In this document: one piece after another, positions 6,437 to 11,543 of the stretch
Position numbering within the stretch: position 1 is the first letter of the stretch
Layout of the letters: every line of letters begins with the position of its first letter
Source: Muribaculaceae bacterium
Lineage (GTDB): Bacteria > Bacteroidota > Bacteroidia > Bacteroidales > Muribaculaceae
Assembly (NCBI GenBank): GCA_009775125.1
Contig: VSPD01000067.1
Location: 1-11,543 of the forward strand
DNA: 11,543 bases
Reading direction: 5' to 3'
The notes under the pieces: generated by a model
What the model was told of the DNA's origin: nothing
Databases searched by the model: none
What the model saw: the letters and a program-made list of their open reading frames with translations, nothing else
Position numbers and translations under genes: made by a program

Positions 6437-8095
6437 CTAATTGCAAATGGTGGGGGTGTCGTCGAGGATGTAGCGGATGTAGGGGCCGAGGTTGGTGGCG
6501 TGCTCGTCGAGGGATAGTTTGTGGCGGATTTCGCTGCTGATGATATAATGGCGTTTGCGGTTGGTGTATATGCCTATTTCTTTACCGTTGAGCCCCAAGG
6601 CGTAGAGGCACACATGGTTTATCTCATTTGTTGTGAGGCCAAAATGCTCGAAGTAGGCTATGAATTTGGGGTTTGAAGCAGTGAAGGCGAGGCGGTTGGT
6701 GTCCATGAAGCGGTCTTTGTCGCGCAGCAATTCTTCGATTAATTGCCTGGGATTGTTTTTAGAGGAGCCGGCGGGTTTTATTTCATGGGCCAATATGCTG
6801 TTGAGGAGTTTTGTGCGCTCTTGCAGGACTTTTATTACCGGTTCGGGAAGATCGTTTTTGTTTTCGAGGATTTCTTTGAGGCGTTCGCTTTCCTCGTTGA
6901 GTTGTGCGATTTGTAGTTCGAGGTTTTCGAGTTCGAGTTGCTTGCGTTTGCGGAATGTGACGAAGCGGTAGCGGATAAAAAATATCACGGAACAAAGCAA
7001 TAGCAATGCCGCTGTGCTCCAAGCCACAACGTTTTCGCGCTTATTCTTTTCTTTGAGGGCCGTGAGTTCGAGATTATGTTTGTTTTCAAGGAAAAGGATG
7101 TCGGAATTGTATAATTTAAGGTCGGCGGAATCCATCTTTACATAAAAGGCAATGTTATAGTCGTAAGCCTCTTTATATCGCCCTACGTTTGCATAAATAT
7201 CGGAAGCGTAGGCAAGGAGACGCAGGCTGTTTTTTACGGCAGCCGTGTCGATCTGTTGGAAATATTCCAATGCCTTTTGGTGCTCGCCGAGATGGGAGTA
7301 TGCCCCGGCGATTTCGACCAGGGTGTCATCGTTCATATCGCCGTTGGAAACGAGCAACTCGATTTCATCGTTGATTAGTGAATCGTATCCGAATTTTACA
7401 TAATAGTTTAGGTCGAAAGAATCGATATGATTAAAATCATAACCGGAAATCGGACGTTTATTTTTAATCAAGGCGAAGATGCTGTCGGCTTTTTGCTTGT
7501 CATTTATCCTAATTGCCGAAGATAGAGCCTTGTACAATGTCCTGACTTCGGAAATACGCTTGTCTTTTTTATCATAAATAGAGGCCGCTTCGAGGTAATT
7601 ATTCAGGGCATTTTGGTTTTTATATAATTCGGCAAATATAAGGCCTTGGTCAATAAGGATACAGGAAACAAGAAGACTATCGGATACTTTCTCGCGCAGT
7701 TCAAGAGCCTTGATATACGACATCATTGCCGCTTCATCATTTCCAAAATTTTCATAGGTTCTTCCTTGTAAAAGCAAAGATGTCATTTTTTGTTCGGGAG
7801 TGCCTTTGCGGGAGTAATATTCGACAGCCGATGCAGCCATGACTGTGTCGGTAAGCCGGATTCTATTATCGTCAAGGCTGCATAGAGTCAACAGTGCATA
7901 TCTGGCTTTTTCATCCTCTCCACTAAGTTTGGAAGTGTCTATCGATTGCAAAAGACTAAGTGCAGTTTCGGGTTGGTCGTCGAGAATTGCCTCTGCGGCA
8001 TCAAGTTGAGCCCAAGCGTCGCTGTGGCGAGAGCAAGAACTTAATGAAAAAGATAAAATAAAAATTGGTATTATAAGGCAAAATATACTGCGCAT
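6437..8095 (-). CDS. TPR lipoprotein with membrane segment, coiled coil and C-terminal HTH
   Basis: Predicted membrane-bound regulator of 552 residues. The start is the ATG at 8095; a TTG at 8122 lies within the promoter. Residues 1-21 form a lipoprotein signal with lipobox LSSC (C21). Residues about 25-345 are helical TPR-like repeats (clear at 104-135, 260-290 and 295-325). A hydrophobic segment (356-375) is followed by basic residues and a charged coiled coil (382-432). The end (487-530, LTTNEINHVCLYALGLNGKEIG ... SSEIRHKL) resembles a LuxR/GerE-type helix-turn-helix. The implied topology is periplasmic TPRs sensing a signal and a cytoplasmic DNA-binding tail, as in TPR/TM/HTH regulators common in Bacteroidetes. 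The target is unknown, and the recognition helix (IYTNRKRHYI) departs from LuxR consensus. It has its own promoter and no co-directional partner. Base composition is more AT-rich in its 5' half than in the flanking metabolic genes. Confidence 0.85.
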   Translation of the reverse strand: MRSIFCLIIPIFILSFSLSSCSRHSDAWAQLDAAEAILDDQPETALSLLQSIDTSKLSGEDEKARYALLTLCSLDDNRIRLTDTVMAASAVEYYSRKGTPEQKMTSLLLQGRTYENFGNDEAAMMSYIKALELREKVSDSLLVSCILIDQGLIFAELYKNQNALNNYLEAASIYDKKDKRISEVRTLYKALSSAIRINDKQKADSIFALIKNKRPISGYDFNHIDSFDLNYYVKFGYDSLINDEIELLVSNGDMNDDTLVEIAGAYSHLGEHQKALEYFQQIDTAAVKNSLRLLAYASDIYANVGRYKEAYDYNIAFYVKMDSADLKLYNSDILFLENKHNLELTALKEKNKRENVVAWSTAALLLLCSVIFFIRYRFVTFRKRKQLELENLELQIAQLNEESERLKEILENKNDLPEPVIKVLQERTKLLNSILAHEIKPAGSSKNNPRQLIEELLRDKDRFMDTNRLAFTASNPKFIAYFEHFGLTTNEINHVCLYALGLNGKEIGIYTNRKRHYIISSEIRHKLSLDEHATNLGPYIRYILDDTPTICN

Positions 8096-8119
8096 GAAAA
8101 AGTAATTCGGATTAGAGTG

Positions 8120-8151
8120 CAAAATTACATGTTTATTGTCGGCGTGTCAAG
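8120..8151 (-). promoter_or_regulatory. Bacteroidetes promoter of the TPR regulator gene
   Basis: On the minus strand, CTTG at 8151-8148 (-33, three of four TTTG bases) is followed after 20 bases by TAATTTTG at 8127-8120 (TAnnTTTG, -7). The ATG at 8095 begins 24 bases beyond the -7 box, leaving a very short leader. This excludes the longer frame beginning with TTG at 8122. Confidence 0.75.
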
Positions 8152-8214
8152 ATTTGAGCGAGAAATTAACATTTGTTTGGGTTTGGGTATAAAATGAGAT
8201 TAATGTATGCAAAA

Positions 8215-8422
8215 CTGTCGCAGAGCGACAATCTCTTAGGTAACCCCCGGCTTCAGCCGTGAGGTGCGTGAATATACCAACTGGCGGTGTGGCAGAGCCA
8301 CACTCTTGCTTGTGGCGGCAAATATTATTAGAGTGTGGCTCTGCCACACCGTGATTCGCGCCATAGACAATCCCCCCGGCTTTCAGCCGTGGGTTACCTG
8401 AAAGACTGTGGCTCTGCCACAG
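8215..8422. repeat. Mirror-ordered island of six REP-like hairpins
   Basis: Six small palindromes stand in the order A-B-C-C'-B'-A'. A is TGTCGC-AGA-GCGACA (8216-8230). B is GGTAACC plus CGGC-TTCA-GCCG (8239-8259). C is GGTGTGGCAGAGCCACACTC (8286-8305). C' (8331-8350) is the exact reverse complement of C after a 25-base spacer. B' is CGGC-TTTCA-GCCG followed by GGGTTACC (8377-8398). A' is CTGTGGC-TCT-GCCACAG (8406-8422). The single strand could fold as six separate hairpins or as one long cruciform. The unit type, arms closing on GGC/GCC around a 3-base loop, is shared with the cluster at 50-146. REP-like elements are known to be mobilised by RAYT transposases, none of which is present here. 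It lies between two diverging promoters. Confidence 0.8.
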
Positions 8423-8592
8423 CCGAGGTATATGATTTCATTAACTTCATTTTGAATGATATTTAGTAAAAAAAGAGCCTGAAAAAGGCCGCTGTTAAAC
8501 TTTTGAGGATGGTAATCCAAAATTGAAATTTTTGAAGCAGTTAAGTTGTTGATTTATAGCGAAATAAAAATTGGCCCCGTAAAACTTTTTTG
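8423..8592. other. AT-rich non-coding stretch, no gene seen
   Basis: This part of the divergent intergenic region is strongly AT-rich and holds no credible gene. A small hairpin GCC-TGAAAAA-GGC occurs around 8477-8489. The frame open from 8546 is best read as the untranslated lead-in of the gene starting at 8654, since it runs through that gene's promoter. Confidence 0.5.
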
Positions 8593-8624
8593 CTTGCATG
8601 AAAACTTTACTCATCCTAATTTTG
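8593..8624 (+). promoter_or_regulatory. Bacteroidetes promoter of the small two-gene unit
   Basis: CTTG at 8593-8596 (-33, TTG core) is followed after 20 bases by TAATTTTG at 8617-8624 (-7). The same TAATTTTG box drives the divergent regulator gene. Transcription would begin near 8630, about 24 bases before the ATG at 8654. Confidence 0.72.
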
Positions 8625-8653
8625 CATCGTTTTCAACACAAAATCACAATCGC

Positions 8654-8917
8654 ATGAAAAAATTTATAACCTATTTTTTTATTTCATTTTTGTTTGGCGC
8701 GATGCCCGTTTACGCTGACACGCCTGCAAAAAAAGAAGGTCAAAAACCAGTACAACAAGAAATAACGAATGAAAAAGAAACTCGTAATGCATCACAAATA
8801 AACGGCTTCATCGAAGGATGGCCGATGGATATGCCGACAGAATTTTTCGGCGGCATGAATGATATCCTCGAAGATTCGGATTACATATTCCCTTGGGATG
8901 ACGATTTCGGATTTTAA
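8654..8917 (+). CDS. Small exported acidic protein, unknown function
   Basis: Predicted protein of 87 residues that I do not recognise. The ATG at 8654 follows the promoter and starts a textbook signal peptide (MKKFITYFF..., cleavage after VYA at residue 21). The mature part is about 66 residues: a lysine- and glutamate-rich linker (22-46), then a segment rich in glycine, tryptophan and phenylalanine that ends in a run of acidic residues (DSDYIFPWDDDFGF). No cysteines are present, so it is not a lipoprotein. It is probably periplasmic or secreted; the aromatic-acidic end could bind a partner or cation (speculative). It is co-transcribed with the zinc-ribbon membrane protein 17 bases downstream, which hints at a shared envelope role. 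Low GC content contrasts with the metabolic genes in the window. Confidence 0.7.
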   Translation: MKKFITYFFISFLFGAMPVYADTPAKKEGQKPVQQEITNEKETRNASQINGFIEGWPMDMPTEFFGGMNDILEDSDYIFPWDDDFGF

Positions 8918-8934
8918 AATCACAAATTAATTAT

Positions 8935-9270
8935 ATGGAATTGAAAGCGAGAGAGTGTCCCCATTGCCACCGACAGGTGTCGTTGCAAGTTTGCTCGAAA
9001 TACTTGCTGCGAGGCACAAATTATACGGTGCGTTGCAATCATTGCAATACAGAACTGGCTCTTGTCAAGGAGCCAATACCATTCAATTATTGTGTTATGG
9101 CCGGATTTCTAAGCGGTGTGATACCGGCGCAGTACTGCCTGTATATATTGAAGATGAGATTCCTTCAATCTATTTCATATGCTCTTCTGTTAGGGTTTGT
9201 CGCAGAGATTGTCTGCATAATGCTTACGTTTAAGAATATAAGATTTAAGCGATACTTCCCCCACGGCTAA
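8935..9270 (+). CDS. Small zinc-ribbon membrane protein
   Basis: Predicted protein of 111 residues. The N-terminal 40 residues carry CPHC (8-11) and CNHC (34-37), a CxxC-x22-CxxC pair expected to bind one zinc ion. The layout resembles the short Bacteroidetes and Firmicutes CxxC...CxxC zinc-finger/helical proteins of the TIGR04104 type (family placement is from memory, not a search). Two hydrophobic segments follow at about 50-72 and 76-99, then a short basic tail, so the protein likely has a cytoplasmic zinc ribbon and two membrane helices. Extra cysteines occur at 20, 53, 68 and 93. The ATG at 8935 lies 17 bases after the previous stop, pointing to an operon with the small exported protein. 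Function unknown. Like its partner it is AT-rich. Confidence 0.72.
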   Translation: MELKARECPHCHRQVSLQVCSKYLLRGTNYTVRCNHCNTELALVKEPIPFNYCVMAGFLSGVIPAQYCLYILKMRFLQSISYALLLGFVAEIVCIMLTFKNIRFKRYFPHG

Positions 9271-9351
9271 CGTCTTGAAGCGATGGCTTATTTCCGCATT
9301 GCACGGTAGGCCCTATGTTGTGATTGAATTTTTTTTGTCAAAGATGGTATT

Positions 9352-9597
9352 ATGGAGTTAGTCGATGCTATTATAATTTTTGCGGGCACTGTGTTGGTGA
9401 TTGTAGGGCCGTTGCTGGGGTTGTCGCCAAAGGTGAAACGGATGCTGTATGGCGTTGCGGGCGTTTTTATTGTGACGTGCGGATGCGAGGTTGCTGAAAT
9501 GACGCTGTCTGTTTCATGGGGTGTGTCGCTCTGTCTCGCGGCGATGTATCTGGCGGTAGTGTTTGCTTTGGCGAAGGTGGTGGAGAAACGGTCCTGA
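9352..9597 (+). CDS. Small hydrophobic membrane protein, unknown function
   Basis: Predicted protein of 81 residues with no recognised domain. Three hydrophobic stretches are visible: about 4-24, 32-48 and 55-77, with a basic stretch (PKVKR, 26-30) between the first two and a charged end (KVVEKRS). It is likely an inner-membrane protein. It lies 81 bases after the zinc-ribbon gene and may belong to the same transcript, but its base composition is clearly higher in GC than the two genes before it. No clear promoter was found (TATGTTGT at 9314-9321 is a weak match). The start ATG at 9352 directly precedes the first hydrophobic stretch. It could still be a chance frame, but membrane character along the whole length argues for a real gene. 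Confidence 0.55.
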   Translation: MELVDAIIIFAGTVLVIVGPLLGLSPKVKRMLYGVAGVFIVTCGCEVAEMTLSVSWGVSLCLAAMYLAVVFALAKVVEKRS

Positions 9598-9606
9598 CGG
9601 GAGGCC

Positions 9607-9697
9607 CCACGGATTACGCGGATTTTTAGACAGGAGAACAGGAGGGACAGGATTTTTTTATTAATTCCTGTGCTCTTGTTCTCCTGTCTTATTTAAA
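9607..9697. repeat. Interspersed repeat, 3' half-unit with hairpin
   Basis: This begins with CCACGGATTACGCGGATTTT and continues into the hairpin seen in the full copies. Perfect 13-bp arms lie at 9628-9640 and 9677-9689 (AGACAGGAGAACA / TGTTCTCCTGTCT), and pairing resumes further in through ACAGGA (9647-9652) and TCCTGT (9666-9671). The unit lacks the CGTTAATGGCCGTGAA and GGCTCGCGG blocks and abuts the full copy that follows, so the two form a tandem mosaic. Confidence 0.78.
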
Positions 9698-9880
9698 CTG
9701 CGGATTGCACGGATTTTTTGCGTTAATGGCCGTGAATGGGACATTAATTTTGGGTGGGATGCGGCTCGCGGTCTCTCGCTAAGAACCGCAAATTGTACAA
9801 ATTACGCGGATTTTTAGACAGGAGAACAGGAAGGACAGGAGATTTTTATTAATTCTTGTTCTCTTGTCTTATTTTAACTG
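9698..9880. repeat. Interspersed repeat, full copy, with long hairpin
   Basis: This is the second full copy of the element at 6131-6315, with the same order of blocks and mostly identical bases by eye. It starts CTGCGGATTGCACGGATTTT, then GCGTTAATGGCCGTGAATGG, the GGCTCGCGGTC block and AAGAACCGCAAATT. The hairpin arms are at 9816-9828 and 9857-9869, with one imperfect pair. It ends with AACTGCGG, the same sequence that opens it at 9696-9703, so the element may be able to repeat in tandem. It lies just past the stop of the converging GNAT gene. Confidence 0.8.
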
Positions 9881-9897
9881 CGGATGTGATTGTGGGG

Positions 9898-10755
9898 CTA
9901 TCGGAAGGGTTTGTACATTTCGTATTGGCGGACGTAGACGGGGAGGTTGCGGCGGGTGAGGTAGGTGTGTAGGGTGTGGCAACGGGTGTCGACGTTGAGT
10001 ATTTTTACGATGTCGGCTTGGTTTGCGCTCAGGAATGTTTTGAGCAGGGCGGTGCCGATGCCTTTGCCTCGCATGTCGGGGCGCACGGCAAAGGCCATGA
10101 TGTCGCCAAGGATGGTGTCGCCGGCGATATAGCCTACGGTGTCGCCGGCGATTGTGGCGGCGAATCTTACGATGCTGTCGCCGGCGGCGAGGATGGATTG
10201 GGTGCTGTTTTGCCACGAGGGGGGTGTGTCGCAGAAGTGATTGTATGTGTCGGCGACGGCTGAGACGGGCACGACGGCGGCTTCGGTGCCGGGCGTGCTG
10301 AGTTCGGGCATCGAGACTTTGCCGGCCGATTGGGTGTGGCATGTGTATTCGCGCACGGTGGCGAAGCCTGTTTTTTCGTAGAGGGCTACGGCCGGGGCGT
10401 TGTCGCAGAGCACTTCCAGGAGGTAGCCTTCTATGCCTTTTTCTTTCAGGGCCGACTCGGCATGCTGCAACAGGCGGCTTGTGAGTCCTTTTTGGCGGTA
10501 GTCTTTGAGTGTGCCGGTGCCGGTGTCGTAGGCGGTGAATCGGCCGTTGTAGTTTCTGATTCCGTTGAATACGAATGATACCAACCGGCCGTTGTCGAAC
10601 ATTCCATAGGAGTATTCGGCCTTAAATCCGCGACGATTCAGGTTTGACAGCACTTGCGGGCGGGAGAAGGTTGTGGCATAGTCGGAAAATGCTTCGAGGA
10701 AGGTGTCGACGAGGCTGTCGATGCTTATTGTATCGAGGGGTTTTATTTCTGACAT
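9898..10755 (-). CDS. Two-domain GNAT acetyltransferase
   Basis: Predicted cytoplasmic N-acetyltransferase of 285 residues made of two GNAT folds. The N-terminal domain (about 1-140) has the acetyl-CoA loop DYRQKGLTSRLL (85-96) and the following NAPAVALYEKTGF (119-131), both typical of active GNATs. The C-terminal domain (about 150-285) has the clearer canonical loop RPDMRGKGIGTALL (225-238). Tandem GNAT proteins act on small molecules, antibiotics or protein N-termini; the substrate cannot be deduced. The ATG at 10755 is chosen because the long open frame upstream of it overlaps the desulfidase gene in another phase and reads as low-complexity Arg/His. It follows that gene by 17 bases, so both are probably one operon transcribed leftwards. 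The stop lies 17 bases from the interspersed repeat. Confidence 0.88.
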   Translation of the reverse strand: MSEIKPLDTISIDSLVDTFLEAFSDYATTFSRPQVLSNLNRRGFKAEYSYGMFDNGRLVSFVFNGIRNYNGRFTAYDTGTGTLKDYRQKGLTSRLLQHAESALKEKGIEGYLLEVLCDNAPAVALYEKTGFATVREYTCHTQSAGKVSMPELSTPGTEAAVVPVSAVADTYNHFCDTPPSWQNSTQSILAAGDSIVRFAATIAGDTVGYIAGDTILGDIMAFAVRPDMRGKGIGTALLKTFLSANQADIVKILNVDTRCHTLHTYLTRRNLPVYVRQYEMYKPFR

Positions 10756-10772
10756 GGTGTTGCTGGCGGGGT

Positions 10773-11543
10773 TTATTTGGAGGTCATGATGGAGAGGATG
10801 AGGCGGTCGGTCTCGTTCATGGCGTCGCGGCCGATGGCGGTGAGGTTGGCGATGGAGCGGTCGACGTCGGAGTCGATGATGCCTTCTACGGCCGACACTT
10901 CGTGGCCTTCCATGGCGCACATGGCCGATATTACGGCTGTGGCCACGCCGGATGTGAGTTTCATGGCGCAGCTGGGCTTGGCGCCGTCGCATATCATGCC
11001 GGTGAGGTTGGCTATCATGTTTTTTACGGTGGCTGCTATGCGTGAGTAGTCGCCTCCCATGAGGTAGGCTATGCCGCATGACGAGCCGGTGGCTGCCACT
11101 ACGCATCCGCAGAGCGCGGAGAGGCGTCCGAGGCTTTGCTTTATGTAGATTACGGTGAGGTGGCTGAGGGTGAGGGCGCGTATGGTCTGCTCCTCGGAGG
11201 CGAATGTTTCTTCGGCGTAGACGGCAACGGGGAGTGTGGCGGCGATGCCTTGGTTGCCGGAGCCGGAGTTGGACATTACGGGTATGCATGCTCCGGCCAT
11301 GCGGGCGTCGCAGGCGGCGGATGTGTAGGAGAGTATGCGCGAGAATATGGAGTCGCCCATTATGGCGCGTTGGCGTTGGCAGTGGAGTGTGCGTCCCACG
11401 GAGTGGCCGTAGCGTTCGGTGAAGGCTTGCTCTGCGGCGGCTTTGTTGAGTCGGCGCGACTCGAGGATGAAGCGGAGCTCGTCGAGGGGCGAGGTCATGG
11501 CATATTCCCAGACGAGGGGGAGGGAGAGTTGGGGGGTGGCGGA
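10773..11543 (-). CDS. cyuA: L-cysteine desulfidase family protein (UPF0597), C-terminal part
   Basis: This is the C-terminal 256 residues of a serine dehydratase alpha-like protein of the YhaM/CyuA family; the 5' end lies beyond the window. The frame stays open to the edge, and the Met at 11498 is internal because conserved family sequence (LVWEYA) precedes it. Known members are [4Fe-4S] enzymes that split L-cysteine to pyruvate, ammonia and sulfide. Counting from the window edge, the hallmark SNSGSGNQG is at 91-99, and cysteines at 145, 147, 156, 185 and 192, within LCGC, SSCGI and CDGAKPSC, include the likely cluster ligands. About 180 N-terminal residues should be missing, as E. coli YhaM has roughly 436. 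It is followed after 17 bases by the GNAT gene. Activity on serine or another amino acid is possible; many UPF0597 members are untested. Confidence 0.85.
   Translation of the reverse strand, partial: SATPQLSLPLVWEYAMTSPLDELRFILESRRLNKAAAEQAFTERYGHSVGRTLHCQRQRAIMGDSIFSRILSYTSAACDARMAGACIPVMSNSGSGNQGIAATLPVAVYAEETFASEEQTIRALTLSHLTVIYIKQSLGRLSALCGCVVAATGSSCGIAYLMGGDYSRIAATVKNMIANLTGMICDGAKPSCAMKLTSGVATAVISAMCAMEGHEVSAVEGIIDSDVDRSIANLTAIGRDAMNETDRLILSIMTSK

Noticed and set aside
8147..8347. 66-residue minus-strand frame
   Set aside because: It is mostly made of the hairpin island and has no features of a real protein.
8215..8422. CRISPR array
   Set aside because: The repeats are palindromes of different types in mirrored order with uneven spacing, not direct repeats with constant spacers, and no cas genes are present.
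8955..9233. 92-residue frame overlapping the zinc-ribbon gene
   Set aside because: The zinc-ribbon frame has paired CxxC motifs, membrane helices and operon spacing; this one has none.
9976..11049. Several plus-strand frames opposite the GNAT and desulfidase genes
   Set aside because: Gly/Val-rich shadows of GC-rich minus-strand genes, without domains or initiation signals.
10756..11289. N-terminal extension of the GNAT frame on the minus strand
   Set aside because: It reads as Arg/His-rich low-complexity sequence overlapping the desulfidase gene in another phase; the GNAT fold begins at the ATG at 10755.

Overview
The window looks like a chromosomal stretch of a gut-type Bacteroidales bacterium, most likely Muribaculaceae or a close relative (inference). 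The signs are: genes without Shine-Dalgarno sites; promoters with the Bacteroidetes TTTG / TAnnTTTG elements; a BspA-like leucine-rich-repeat protein; short C-terminal tails resembling type IX secretion sorting domains; and a TPR/transmembrane/HTH regulator of a Bacteroidetes style. Nothing proves a plasmid, phage or complete mobile element, and no tRNA, rRNA or CRISPR array was seen.

Layout. 1-370 is non-coding and holds a cluster of small REP-like palindromes. 371-1729 (+) is an exported LRR_5 protein, closed by a strong hairpin terminator that overlaps the next promoter. 1849-3915 (+) is one uninterrupted frame joining a MalY/PatB-type PLP enzyme to a complete diaminopimelate epimerase (DapF). 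4050-5321 (+) is a CNNM/CorC-type membrane protein with DUF21, two CBS and a CorC domain. 5425-6129 (+) is an exported protein of unknown function sharing a C-terminal tail with the LRR protein. 6130-6436 is a convergent intergenic region filled by an interspersed repeat. 6437-8095 (-) is a predicted membrane-spanning lipoprotein regulator. 8123-8653 is non-coding and holds a mirror-symmetric island of six small hairpins. 8654-9270 (+) is an AT-rich pair of small unknown genes, one exported and one a zinc-ribbon membrane protein. 9352-9597 (+) is a small hydrophobic protein. 9607-9880 is a second, longer copy of the interspersed repeat, again between convergent genes. 9898-10755 (-) is a double-GNAT acetyltransferase, and 10773-11543 (-) is the C-terminal part of an L-cysteine desulfidase family protein whose start lies outside the window.

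Functional links. The fused PLP/DapF protein belongs to lysine and peptidoglycan precursor metabolism, and its N-terminal half is of a C-S lyase family. The truncated cysteine desulfidase also handles sulfur amino acids, but the two are 7 kb apart and need not be linked. Promoter positions show that several genes start later than their longest open frames; the starts given here are corrected accordingly. The points most worth following are the PLP-DapF fusion, the mirror-ordered palindrome island, and the long-armed mosaic repeats restricted to convergent gene junctions.
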